DNA from: Williamsia herbipolensis
Lineage (GTDB): Bacteria > Actinomycetota > Actinomycetes > Mycobacteriales > Mycobacteriaceae
DNA length: 64,000 nucleotides
NCBI RefSeq assembly: GCF_000964005.1
Contig: NZ_JXYP01000011.1
Coordinates: forward strand, 186,001 to 250,000
Direction: 5' to 3'
The position numbers and the translations under genes are program-made. Below, piece after piece: positions 22,737-31,483 of this stretch (its first letter is position 1; every line of letters starts with the position of its first letter). The notes beneath the pieces are model-generated. The model saw nothing but the letters and a program-made list of their open reading frames with translations. It was not told the origin of the DNA and made no database searches.

Positions 22737-23831
22737 GTGGGATCCCGTGACGCGAACGACCTCGACGCCGGCGGCGGTGTGTCGTTGGCCGACCTGACCA
22801 CCCTGCGCCTGGGCGGTCGTGCACGTGGCCTCGTCCGGGCCACCGACGTCGACGAGCTCATCGCCGCCCTGGACCGTCTCGACCGTGCGGGCGAGCCGGT
22901 GCTCATCGTCGGCGGCGGGTCGAATCTCGTTGTCTCCGACGACGGTTTCCCCGGGACCGTGGTGCAGATGGCGCAGGACGGCATCCGGGTCGGCGAGGTC
23001 GACCCGGCGCGCGACACCGTCGTGGTCGTCGCCGGTGCGGGGGTCGACTGGGACCGTCTGGTCGCCGACACCGTGTCCCGTGATCTCGGTGGCCTCGAAT
23101 GTCTGTCGGGCATCCCGGGTGCGACCGGTGCCACGCCCGTGCAGAACGTCGGTGCCTATGGTGTCGAGATCGCCGACGTCCTCGACGAGGTGCAGGTCCT
23201 CGACCGTGCGACCGGTGCCGTCGAGTGGGTGTCGCCGGCGTCGCTGCAGCTCGGCTACCGGACCAGCGCGCTGAAACACCGGTCGGACCGGGTGGTCACG
23301 GCGGTGGCGTTCGCGCTGACCCACGACGGTCTGAGCGCTCCGATCCGCTATCGCGAGCTCGCCGGCGTCCTGGGGGTGGAGCCGGGCGCGCGCGTGCCCG
23401 TCGGTGAGGCCCGTGAGGCGGTCCTGCAGCTGCGCCGCGGCAAGGGCATGGTGCTCGACGCCGACGACCACGACACCTGGAGCGCGGGGTCGTTCTTCAC
23501 CAATCCCGTTGTCGGTGAGCATGATCTGCCTCACATCCTCGAACGGATCGTCGCCCGGGTCGGGGACGTCCCGATCCCGCGCTATCCGGCGCAGGACGGC
23601 GTGAAGTTGTCGGCCGGCTGGCTCATCGAGAGGGCCGGGTTCGGTCGCGGCCATCCGTCGGCGGATGCGCCGGCGCGCCTGTCGACCAAGCACACCCTGG
23701 CGCTGACCAACCGCGGCGCCGCCCGGACCGAGGACCTGTTGGCGCTCGCGCGCGAGGTGCGCGACGGTGTGGCCGCGGCCTTCGGGGTGGTCCTCGAGCC
23801 CGAACCGGTGCTCGTGGGATGCCGTCTGTAG
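22737..23831 (+). CDS. murB: UDP-N-acetylenolpyruvoylglucosamine reductase
   Basis: A 364-residue MurB, the NADPH- and FAD-dependent reductase making UDP-MurNAc for peptidoglycan. FAD-binding signatures are TTLRLGGRA, GGGSNLVV and SGIPGATGATPVQNVGAYG; catalytic features include the Ser in AGSFFTNP and the late Glu (LEPEPVLVG). GTG 22737 was chosen because the proposed -10 TACCGT ends 7 nt before it (leaderless) and the upstream frame would run through the divergent gene's promoter. Neighbours (L,D-transpeptidase, SDR) match Rv0482-Rv0484c. Confidence 0.96.
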   Translation: MGSRDANDLDAGGGVSLADLTTLRLGGRARGLVRATDVDELIAALDRLDRAGEPVLIVGGGSNLVVSDDGFPGTVVQMAQDGIRVGEVDPARDTVVVVAGAGVDWDRLVADTVSRDLGGLECLSGIPGATGATPVQNVGAYGVEIADVLDEVQVLDRATGAVEWVSPASLQLGYRTSALKHRSDRVVTAVAFALTHDGLSAPIRYRELAGVLGVEPGARVPVGEAREAVLQLRRGKGMVLDADDHDTWSAGSFFTNPVVGEHDLPHILERIVARVGDVPIPRYPAQDGVKLSAGWLIERAGFGRGHPSADAPARLSTKHTLALTNRGAARTEDLLALAREVRDGVAAAFGVVLEPEPVLVGCRL

Positions 23832-23913
23832 GCCCTGCGACACCCGGTGTGACCGGATGGACGTTCTCCGCGTCGTCCGGAGCACTCCCCGCCTGCAGGT
23901 ATCGTCGGTGTAC

Positions 23914-25230
23914 ATGACCGTTTCTCGTGGCCATTCCCCGATGACCAGGCGGACGGCGCTCGGCGCGATCGCCATCGGCGCCGTCGGCGTCACCGCCGCA
24001 GCCTGCAGCACCGGCTCGTCCGGCGACACCGCGTCCGGAGCCGCCGCGTCGAAGAGCGCGGAGCCCTCGGCCGGCATCACCTTCTCCCCGGCGCTCGACG
24101 CGAACGCCAACCCCAGCCCCACCGCGGCGTTCTCGGTGAAGGTGAGCAAGGGCCAGCTCAACCCCGACGTGAAGCTGACCAACTCGCGCGGCACCGTGGT
24201 GACCGGCGCGCTGTCGGAGGACCGCACGACCTACACGATCGGTGAGCCCCTCGGCTACGGCAACACCTACACCTGGTCGGGTACGGCGATCGGCGACGAC
24301 CGCAAGACCGTGCCGATCCAGGGCACCTTCACGACGTTGACCCCGCAGGAGCAGGCCAATGTCGTCATCAACATCGCCGACGGCCAGGAGGTCGGCATCG
24401 CCGCACCCCTGATCCTCAAGTTCGACTCCACCGTCACCGACAAGAAGGCCGTCGAGAAGGCGCTGACCGTCACGACCACACCCGAGACCGAGGGCAGCTG
24501 GGCCTGGCTGCCCGAGGACAACGGTTCGCGGGCGCACTGGCGCAGCAAGGAGTACTTCGCGCCGGGCACCAAGGTGTCGATGGTCGGCAAGCTCTACGGC
24601 CTCGACCACGGCGACGGCGTCTACGGCGCCGCCGACGTCACCAGCGACTTCGTCATCGGTCGCTCCCAGATCGTGAAGGCCGACGCCACGTCGTTCAAGA
24701 TCGACGTGATGCGCGGCAGCGATGTGCTGATGACCCTGCCCTGCAGCTACGGCAGCGGTGACCTCGACCGCAACGTCACTCGCTCGGGCATCCACGTGGT
24801 GAGCGAGAAGCACGAGGACTTCTACATGTCGAACCCGGCGGCCGGGTACTTCAACGTGCGCGAGCGTTTCGCCGTCCGCATCTCCAACAACGGCGAGTTC
24901 ATCCACGCCAACCCCGAGACCACCGGTGTGCAGGGCTCGTCGAACGTCACCAACGGCTGCATCAACCTGTCCCTCGACAACGCGCAGCAGTACTTCAACG
25001 TCGCGATCTACGGCGACCCCGTCGAGGTCACCAACACGCGGATCCCGCTGTCGGAGGCCGACGGCGACATCTACGACTGGACGTTCAGCTGGGACGACTG
25101 GAAGTCGATGTCGGCGCTCAAGGGCGAGGTCACCAGCTCCTCGGCGCCGGCCACGCCGTCGAACGCGCCGCAGCTGTCGGGGATCTCGACCACCCCGCCG
25201 ACCCCGGCACGCCAGGGGCCGACAGGCTGA
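23914..25230 (+). CDS. lprQ: L,D-transpeptidase lipoprotein (LprQ/LdtE-like)
   Basis: A 438-residue exported protein. A twin-Arg-like start (MTRRTALGAIAIGAVG) precedes the lipobox AAAC (about Cys30). Immunoglobulin-like domains occupy about 55-260 and the YkuD catalytic domain about 260-385, with the His in IHVVSEKH and the nucleophile Cys in TNGCINLS. It makes 3-3 cross-links in peptidoglycan. A Ser/Pro-rich tail ends the protein. ATG 23914 has TATCGT at 23900-23905, 8 nt away (leaderless). It follows murB as in M. tuberculosis Rv0482-Rv0483, joining precursor synthesis and cross-linking. Confidence 0.93.
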   Translation: MTVSRGHSPMTRRTALGAIAIGAVGVTAAACSTGSSGDTASGAAASKSAEPSAGITFSPALDANANPSPTAAFSVKVSKGQLNPDVKLTNSRGTVVTGALSEDRTTYTIGEPLGYGNTYTWSGTAIGDDRKTVPIQGTFTTLTPQEQANVVINIADGQEVGIAAPLILKFDSTVTDKKAVEKALTVTTTPETEGSWAWLPEDNGSRAHWRSKEYFAPGTKVSMVGKLYGLDHGDGVYGAADVTSDFVIGRSQIVKADATSFKIDVMRGSDVLMTLPCSYGSGDLDRNVTRSGIHVVSEKHEDFYMSNPAAGYFNVRERFAVRISNNGEFIHANPETTGVQGSSNVTNGCINLSLDNAQQYFNVAIYGDPVEVTNTRIPLSEADGDIYDWTFSWDDWKSMSALKGEVTSSSAPATPSNAPQLSGISTTPPTPARQGPTG

Positions 25231-25238
25231 TCCGGGTC

Positions 25239-25997
25239 CTATCCGGTCTTGACGTTGCGGCGGGCGCTGGCCTGGTCGCGCGGCTTGAGCACGATCTGAT
25301 CCAGGTTCACGTGCGGCGGCCGTGACGCCACGAAGCCGACGACCTCGGCGACATCGCCCGCGGTCAACGGGGTCAGGCCGTCGTAGACCGCCGCGGCCTT
25401 CTCGGCGTCGCCGTCGAAACGCACCAGCGAGAACTCCGTCTCCACCATGCCGGGCAGGATCTCGGTGAGCCGCACGGGCTTCCCGATCAACTCTGGACGC
25501 AGCGTGCGGTGCAGCACGGCCTGTGCGTGCTTGGCCGAGGTGTAGCCCGAGCCGTTGTCGTAGGTCTCGATCGCCGCGATCGAGGTGATCGTGACGATCA
25601 GGCCGTCACCGGAGTCGACGAGCGCGGGCAACAGCGCCTTCGTCATCCGCAGCGTGCCGAGCACGTTGGTCTCCCACATCCATCGCCACTGTTCGAGATC
25701 GGCGTCGGCCACCGTCGCCAGGCCCTGCGCGCCGCCGGCGTTGTTCACCAGGACGTCGACGCGGTCGAGCTGAGCGCAGAAGTCGGTCACCGAGGCGTCG
25801 TCGGTCACGTCGAGCGCGATCGCCCGGCCGCCGATCTCCTGCGCGAGGGTCTGCAACCGATCGAGCCGCCGCGCACCGACGACGACCTCATACCCCTGTG
25901 CGGCAAGCGTTCTCGCGGTGGCCTCGCCGATCCCGGAGCTCGCTCCGGTGACGACGGCGACGCGGCGGGATGACGAGGGGGTGGCGGGAGTGGTCAT
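25239..25997 (-). CDS. short-chain dehydrogenase/reductase (Rv0484c-like)
   Basis: A 252-residue classical SDR (YdfG-like). TGASSGIG is at about 17-24, NNAGG at about 88, the Ser in TITSIAA and the catalytic YTSAK at about 152-156. The C-terminal VNLDQIVLKPRDQA resembles the NADP-dependent 3-hydroxy acid/serine dehydrogenase group. The substrate is not determinable. ATG 25997 has TAAACT at 26009-26004, a 6-nt gap, so likely leaderless. It converges with the transpeptidase gene with 8 nt between stops and is divergent from the transglutaminase-like gene. Confidence 0.93.
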   Translation of the reverse strand: MTTPATPSSSRRVAVVTGASSGIGEATARTLAAQGYEVVVGARRLDRLQTLAQEIGGRAIALDVTDDASVTDFCAQLDRVDVLVNNAGGAQGLATVADADLEQWRWMWETNVLGTLRMTKALLPALVDSGDGLIVTITSIAAIETYDNGSGYTSAKHAQAVLHRTLRPELIGKPVRLTEILPGMVETEFSLVRFDGDAEKAAAVYDGLTPLTAGDVAEVVGFVASRPPHVNLDQIVLKPRDQASARRNVKTG

Positions 25998-26112
25998 GGC
26001 ACGAGTTTACGGTGGCGCCGCGGGCGGCTTAGGCTGAGCCCGGCGCCGTGCAGAATCAGTCGGGGACCGCCATCGCATGTCCGAACACACTGCAGGGTAG
26101 GGGCAACCGACC

Positions 26113-26925
26113 ATGGGCACGATCAAACGCGACGTCTCGTCGATGATGGACATCTGGGTGGGGGCCGCCACCGAGCTCGAGGTGCAGGTCACCGTGGCGA
26201 AACTGCCCGGGATGGACCTCGTGGAGACCCTGACGGTGTCGGTGAACGGGAACTCGGTCACCCCGGAGGAGATCGTCGGCGAGTGCGGTACCCGCATCCA
26301 TCGCTTCGCGGTCGACCACGGCAACGTGCTCGTGCAGTACTCGGCGTCGGTGAACACCCCGGCCGATCCGCTCACCGAACAGGTGGGGGAGCGGTCGATC
26401 TACCTGAGGCCCAGCCGGTACGCCGAGGCCGACAAGTTCTTCGGTTACGTCACAGCGGAATTCGATCTCAGCAAGCCGCCGATCGAGCTGCTGTTCGAGG
26501 TGTCGAAGTTCGTCGCCGACCGCCTCAACTACATTCCGGGCGCCAGCGATCCCATCGACGGCGCCGAGGACACCCTGCTCGCCAACGCCGGGGTCTGCCG
26601 CGACTTCGCCCACCTCGTGGTGGCATTGCTGCGCGCGCTGAACATCCCGGCCCGCCTCGTCGCGGTGTACGCGCCCGGCTGCGTGCCGATGGACTTCCAC
26701 GCCGTCGCCGAGGCCCTCATAGACGGCACCTGGCTCGTGGTCGACGCGACCGGCCTCGCGCCGCGTCAGGCCCTGGTGCGGATCGCCACCGGTCGCGACG
26801 CCGCCGACACCGCGTTCCTCGACAACCACTCCGGCAACATCACGCTCAACAACTACGAGGTCATCGCCACCGTCGCAGGCGAACTCCCCGTCGACAACGG
26901 CTCCGACCACATCAGCATCGGCTGA
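26113..26925 (+). CDS. transglutaminase-like protease-fold protein
   Basis: A 270-residue protein with an N-terminal beta domain (about 1-100) and a transglutaminase-like core. The Cys-His-Asp triad is visible as AGVCRDFAHL, MDFHAVAEA and LVVDATGLAP. Bacterial members of this family are usually peptidases or amidases rather than cross-linking enzymes. No signal peptide is seen, so it is probably cytosolic. ATG 26113 begins MGTIKRDVSS; GGTAGGGG lies about 9 nt upstream. The gene stands alone and ends at a perfect 32-bp palindrome shared with the convergent trehalose locus. Confidence 0.88.
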   Translation: MGTIKRDVSSMMDIWVGAATELEVQVTVAKLPGMDLVETLTVSVNGNSVTPEEIVGECGTRIHRFAVDHGNVLVQYSASVNTPADPLTEQVGERSIYLRPSRYAEADKFFGYVTAEFDLSKPPIELLFEVSKFVADRLNYIPGASDPIDGAEDTLLANAGVCRDFAHLVVALLRALNIPARLVAVYAPGCVPMDFHAVAEALIDGTWLVVDATGLAPRQALVRIATGRDAADTAFLDNHSGNITLNNYEVIATVAGELPVDNGSDHISIG

Positions 26926-26950
26926 TCGCGCCTCGCCCCGCCTCGAACTG

Positions 26951-26982
26951 ACGAACCCGCCTCGTGCACGAGGCGGGTTCGT
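26951..26982. terminator. bidirectional terminator, 32-bp perfect palindrome
   Basis: ACGAACCCGCCTCGTG and its exact reverse complement meet without a loop. It lies between the convergent transglutaminase-like gene (stop 26925) and the OtsB-GH15 gene (stop 27018) and can serve both strands. Confidence 0.83.
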
Positions 26983-27017
26983 TGGTTCGCGGCGGTTGCG
27001 TGCCGTTGGTGCGGGGC

Positions 27018-29576
27018 TCAGCCGGCGAGCAGGGCCGCGCAGCGGAGGAGACCGATGTGGCTGTAGGCCTGCGGGTGGTTGCCCAGTGAGCGCTCGGCGA
27101 CCGGGTCGTACTCCTCGGACAGCAACCCGGTGGGGCCGGCGGCTTTCACGAGTTGGTCGAAGAGCGCCTCGGCGTCGGTGCGTCGACCGATGAGCAGGTA
27201 GGCCTCCACCAGCCACGCCGCGCACAGGTGGAACCCGCCCTCGCCGCCGGGCAGACCGTCGTCGTGGTGATAGCGGTACACCGTTGCACCACTGCGCAAC
27301 TCGGCCTCGGTGGCCTCGACGGTCTGGGTGAAGCGCGGATCGGCGGGATCGATCATCCCGGCCAACCCGATGTGCAGGGTGGCGGCGTCGAGGTCGGTGC
27401 CCTCGTACGCCGCGGTGAACGACCGCACCTCGGCGTTCCAGCCCTGATCGATGACCTGCCCGGCGATCACGTCACGCAGCACCGACCACCCCGGCTCCAC
27501 CTCGCGACCGAACCGTTCGCCGATCTTCAGCGCACGATCGACGGTCATCCAACACATCACCTTCGAGTACACGTGGTGACGCGGGTTGCCGCGGATCTCC
27601 CAGATGCCGTGATCGGGCTCGAACCAGCGGCGCTCGACCGCCCACACCATGTTCGCGACCAGGTCCCAGTCGGCGTCGGTGAGCGGTGTGGCGTCATCGG
27701 TGGCCGCGCGGGCGTCGGCGAGGTGGCCGATGAGTTCGACGATCGGGCCGAACACGTCGAGCTGCACCTGCTGGTTGGCGGCGTTGCCGACGCGGACCGG
27801 TCGCGAGCCGGCGTATCCGGGGAGCGAGTCGATGATGGCCTCGGGCGGCAGACCGCCACCGGCGAGCGTGTACAGCGGGTGCAGCCACTCGGGGCCGTTC
27901 ACGGTGCCGAGCACGCGGTACAGCCAGGTGAGGTAGCCCTCGGCCTCGGCGTGCGACCCCACCGACACCAGCGCCGACGCGGTCAGCGCGGCGTCACGCA
28001 GCCAGCAGTAGCGGTAGTCCCAGTTGCGGACACCGCCGATCTCCTCGGGCAGCGACGTGGTCGCCGCGGCCATGATCGACCCGGTGTCGGCGTGGACCAG
28101 TCCCTTGAGGGTGAGCGCCGACCGCTTCATGAGGTCGGGCTTGATGACGGGCAGGGCCAGACCGGCCGACCAGTCGCTCCAATAGCTCTGGGCGAGCTCG
28201 CGACGCTGGGTCTCGGTCCGTTCCTCCTCGCCGATGTAATCGGTGCCGCAGCGCAATTCGAGCACCACGGGGCCGTTCGAGGCGTCGACGACGGCGGTCG
28301 CGCGCTGGTAGAAGCGCTCGGTGTCGATGCGCCAGGTGACGCCCGGTGCGCGCAGGACGATCGGCTCGTTCGAGCCGTAGACGCGCAACCCGTCCTCGAC
28401 GGCCTCGATCTGCACGCTGGCCTGACCGAACTCCGGTCGTGGCGCGAACTCGACCATCGCCGGCACCGACCCGGTGATGACGCGGACGAGGTCGGTCCTG
28501 CCCGGCGCGACGTCGTGCGGCAGGTAGTCGACGACCTCGAGTCCGGCCCAGCGGGTGGCGATGGTCATGGTGCCGTCGACGTAGCGCTGGCTCTGCGGCA
28601 GTGGTGCGCGACGGTCGCCGTCGACGTGGGGACGGACGCCGAACTCGCCGGCGTCGACGGTGCCGAGCAGGCTCGCGAACACCGCCGCCGAATCGGGTTC
28701 GGGGTGACACATCCAGCACACCTTGGCATCCGGCGTCATCAAGGCGACGGTGCGCGGCGAGGCCAGCATGGACAACCGTTCGATGGGGGCGGCGTTCTCG
28801 CCACGCAGCCAGGCGCGACGCTCCTCGTAGAGGAACGCCAACGCCAGCGCGACCTGATCGGTGTCGGTCACGCGGTAGGTGGCGAGGGTGTCGCCGTCGC
28901 CGACCTTGACGCCGAAATCGGGTCCGTGGAGGCGACGGAAGGCCTTCTCGTCGGTGACGTCGTCGCCGAAGAAGATCGCCGCGCCGGCCCCGGCCTGATG
29001 GCGCAGGATGTCGAGCGCCTGCCCCTTGTCGGTGCGGATCACGGCGAGCTCGATCACCGACTTGCCCTCGGTGACCTGCACACCGTCCCAGGTCGCCGGT
29101 CCCACCCGCACGCGGTGCAGGGCCGAGTCGGAGTCGGTGTCGGAGGCGTTGCGCACGTGCAGGGCGGTGCTGGCGGGTTTGGTCTCCACCGTCACGCCCT
29201 CGTAGTCGACCGCGATGGCCCGCAGCTCGGTGACGACGGTGTCGAGGAGTTCGGTTGCCGCGGCACTGATCTCGTGTACGAAGCCGATGTCGAACTCGCT
29301 GCCGTGGCTGCCCACGAGGTGGACCTCGGCGGGCAACCGCGACAGGGTCGCGAGGTCACGCAGCGCGCGGCCGGAGATGACCGCCGCGGTGGTGGAGTCG
29401 AGGTCGGCGATGGCCCGCATCGCGCGGACCGAGTCGGGGTTGGGCCGCGCGTCCTCGGGGCGGGACACGATCGGCGCCATGCAACCGTCGTAGTCCGAGG
29501 CGACGAGCAGACGCGGGGTGCGCGCGATGTCCTTCAACGCGCGGCGCAGCTCCGGGGACAGATCTTGGGCACTCAC
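27018..29576 (-). CDS. otsB: trehalose-6-phosphate phosphatase fused to GH15 glucoamylase/trehalase-like domain
   Basis: An 852-residue two-domain protein. Residues 1 to about 260 are a HAD-type OtsB phosphatase: nucleophile motif SDYDGCMAP (Asp28, Asp30), SGR, and FFGDDVTDEKAF at about 200-210. Residues about 270-852 are a glycoside hydrolase family 15 (alpha/alpha)6 barrel with NWDYRYCWLRDAAL (about 517) and a late GEGGFHLCAAWLVE region carrying acidic residues. The fusion could dephosphorylate trehalose-6-phosphate and cleave trehalose or an alpha-glucan. GTG 29576 has TAGACT at 29588-29583, 6 nt away, giving it its own leaderless promoter 76 nt behind otsA. In M. tuberculosis I recall OtsB1 being fused to a GH65 domain instead. 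Confidence 0.93.
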   Translation of the reverse strand: MSAQDLSPELRRALKDIARTPRLLVASDYDGCMAPIVSRPEDARPNPDSVRAMRAIADLDSTTAAVISGRALRDLATLSRLPAEVHLVGSHGSEFDIGFVHEISAAATELLDTVVTELRAIAVDYEGVTVETKPASTALHVRNASDTDSDSALHRVRVGPATWDGVQVTEGKSVIELAVIRTDKGQALDILRHQAGAGAAIFFGDDVTDEKAFRRLHGPDFGVKVGDGDTLATYRVTDTDQVALALAFLYEERRAWLRGENAAPIERLSMLASPRTVALMTPDAKVCWMCHPEPDSAAVFASLLGTVDAGEFGVRPHVDGDRRAPLPQSQRYVDGTMTIATRWAGLEVVDYLPHDVAPGRTDLVRVITGSVPAMVEFAPRPEFGQASVQIEAVEDGLRVYGSNEPIVLRAPGVTWRIDTERFYQRATAVVDASNGPVVLELRCGTDYIGEEERTETQRRELAQSYWSDWSAGLALPVIKPDLMKRSALTLKGLVHADTGSIMAAATTSLPEEIGGVRNWDYRYCWLRDAALTASALVSVGSHAEAEGYLTWLYRVLGTVNGPEWLHPLYTLAGGGLPPEAIIDSLPGYAGSRPVRVGNAANQQVQLDVFGPIVELIGHLADARAATDDATPLTDADWDLVANMVWAVERRWFEPDHGIWEIRGNPRHHVYSKVMCWMTVDRALKIGERFGREVEPGWSVLRDVIAGQVIDQGWNAEVRSFTAAYEGTDLDAATLHIGLAGMIDPADPRFTQTVEATEAELRSGATVYRYHHDDGLPGGEGGFHLCAAWLVEAYLLIGRRTDAEALFDQLVKAAGPTGLLSEEYDPVAERSLGNHPQAYSHIGLLRCAALLAG

Positions 29577-29652
29577 TCGGTGAGTCTAGAACCCCCGGGC
29601 GAGGGGGCTCCAATCGAGAAACCCCGACGTGTGCCGCGCGGCGGCGACGCGG

Positions 29653-31191
29653 TCACTGACCGTTGTCGTCGTCGGCGCCGTCCTCGACCAGATCGACACC
29701 GCGGTTGCCGCTCGGCGTGGTCTCGCTGGTGTTGGCGAGCACCCCGAGAAAGCTCTGGGCCCAGCGGCTCACGTCGTGGGCCAGCACCTGCCTGCGCAGC
29801 GAGCGCATGCGTTTGCGTCCGTCCTCGGGGGCCTGCTCGACGGCGGCGACGATGGCGTCCTTCACCCCGTCGAGGTCGTACGGGTTGGCCTGGTAGGCCG
29901 ACCGGAGTTCGGCCGCGGCACCGGTGAACTCGCTGAGCACCAGCGCGCCACCGAGATCGCTGCGGCACGCGACGTACTCCTTCGCGACGAGGTTCATCCC
30001 GTCGCGCAGCGGCGTCACCAGCATGACGTCTGCGGCGACGAAGAACGCGATCAGCTCGTCGCGCTCGACCGGTCGGTGCAGGTACTGCACGACCTGGTGG
30101 GCGACCTCGCCGTACATGCCGTTGATGTTGCCCACGAGCTGCTCGATGCCCGCACGCATCTGGATGTAGCTGTCGACGCGTTCGCGGCTGGGCGTCGCCA
30201 GCTGGATCATCACCATGTCCTGCGGATCGATCCGTTTCTCGGCGAGCAGCTCGCTCAGCGCCTGCAACCGGACGTCGATGCCCTTGGTGTAGTCGAGGCG
30301 GTCGACGCCGAGCATGATCGTCGACGGGTTGCCCAACTCCTCCCGGATGCGTGCGGCGCGGTCACGGATCTTCTTCGACCGCGAGGTCTGGTCGAGCGCA
30401 CCGGAATCGATGGAGATCGGGAACGCACCCACCCGGACGTTGCGGAAACCGACCTGCACCACGCCGAATTTCGACCGGACACCGACCGACCCCTTCGACG
30501 TGGCCTGACCGGCCAGCCGTCGGGCGAGGTACAGGAAGTTCTGCGCGCCACCGGGGAGGTGGAAACCGATGAGATCGGCGCCGAGCAGACCCTCGACGAT
30601 CTCGGTGCGCCACGGGAGCTGCATGAACAGCTCGACCGGGGGGAAGGGGATGTGGAGGAAGAAGCCGATCTTCAGATCGGGCCGCAGCATCCGCAGCATC
30701 TTCGGCACCAGCTGCAGCTGGTAGTCCTGCACCCACACCATCGCGCCCTCGGACGCCGCGTCGGAGGCGGCCTCGGCGAAACGGCGGTTCACCTCGACGT
30801 AGGTGTTCCACCACTCGCGGTGGTACTCGGGCTTGACCAGCACGTCGTGATAGAGCGGCCAGAGGGTCGCGTTGGAGAAACCCTCGTAGTACTCGTTGAT
30901 CTCGGTCGCCGAGAGCGGCACGGCACGCAGCTGCAGACCGTCGACCACGGGGTGCTCGCTGGAGTCGGGGACACCCGACCATCCGACCCAGGCCCCGGTC
31001 TGTGACCGCAGGATGGGTTCGAGCGCGGTCACCAGGCCGCCGGGGCTCCGCTTCCAGCGGACGCTGCCGTCGGGCAGGGTCTCCTTGTCGACCGGGAGAC
31101 GATTGGCCACCACGACGAAATCGGCGGCATGGAAATCGGTGTCGACGCGATCAGGGACGAGCCCCTCGGGATCGGTGACGTTGGTCGGCAC
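29653..31191 (-). CDS. otsA: alpha,alpha-trehalose-phosphate synthase
   Basis: A 512-residue GT20 retaining glycosyltransferase that makes trehalose-6-phosphate from a nucleotide-glucose and glucose-6-phosphate. Hallmarks are VVVANRLPV near residue 25, [41 protein letters not shown] and [14 protein letters not shown]. The C-terminal 25 residues are acidic. GTG 31191 was chosen because it directly follows the small upstream gene (stop at 31194), indicating coupling; further upstream the frame is not protein-like. With the OtsB fusion downstream it forms the OtsAB route to trehalose, an osmoprotectant and mycolate carrier precursor. Confidence 0.95.
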   Translation of the reverse strand: MPTNVTDPEGLVPDRVDTDFHAADFVVVANRLPVDKETLPDGSVRWKRSPGGLVTALEPILRSQTGAWVGWSGVPDSSEHPVVDGLQLRAVPLSATEINEYYEGFSNATLWPLYHDVLVKPEYHREWWNTYVEVNRRFAEAASDAASEGAMVWVQDYQLQLVPKMLRMLRPDLKIGFFLHIPFPPVELFMQLPWRTEIVEGLLGADLIGFHLPGGAQNFLYLARRLAGQATSKGSVGVRSKFGVVQVGFRNVRVGAFPISIDSGALDQTSRSKKIRDRAARIREELGNPSTIMLGVDRLDYTKGIDVRLQALSELLAEKRIDPQDMVMIQLATPSRERVDSYIQMRAGIEQLVGNINGMYGEVAHQVVQYLHRPVERDELIAFFVAADVMLVTPLRDGMNLVAKEYVACRSDLGGALVLSEFTGAAAELRSAYQANPYDLDGVKDAIVAAVEQAPEDGRKRMRSLRRQVLAHDVSRWAQSFLGVLANTSETTPSGNRGVDLVEDGADDDNGQ

Positions 31192-31193
31192 GC

Positions 31194-31361
31194 TCAGACG
31201 ACGTCGGGGCTGATCCCGAGCATGGACAGCAGCATCCGGCACTCGTCGGCATCGGTGGCGTAGGCGGCGACCACGCGTCGTGCGGACTTGGCGGTCTCGG
31301 CGGCGACCGTCGCGATGTCGTCCTCGGCAATCTCGGCGGTGTCGCTGGTCTTGGCAGGCAT
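31194..31361 (-). CDS. 55-residue conserved protein upstream of otsA (Rv3489-like)
   Basis: A 55-residue acidic protein ([15 protein letters not shown]..., ending [12 protein letters not shown]) with one predicted helix and no known domain. It is easily missed because a long spurious frame runs through it. Support: ATG 31361 has TAAACT at 31374-31369, 7 nt away, a leaderless signal; the stop lies 2 nt from the otsA GTG; and from memory a small gene of similar size precedes otsA in M. tuberculosis (Rv3489). Function unknown; the coupling suggests a role with or in the expression of OtsA. Confidence 0.78.
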   Translation of the reverse strand: MPAKTSDTAEIAEDDIATVAAETAKSARRVVAAYATDADECRMLLSMLGISPDVV

Positions 31362-31401
31362 GACGATCAGTTTACCCCGCGTCATCATCGGCCCTGACCT
31401 C

Positions 31402-31470
31402 GGCCTTTGGTCGCCGTCCGGCTCGGGCCTGTGGTCGCCGTCCGGCTCGGGCCTGTGGTCGCCGCTCGGC
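31402..31470 (+). repeat. 24-bp tandem repeat, three units
   Basis: Units begin at 31402, 31426 and 31450 (core GGTCGCCGTCCGGCTCGGGC); the first two differ at one base and the third degenerates at its end. It fills the gap between the stop of the ThrE-like gene (31484) and the promoter of the 55-residue gene. It is not coding in any annotated gene. Confidence 0.85.
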
Positions 31471-31483
31471 CCGGTCGTTCTGC

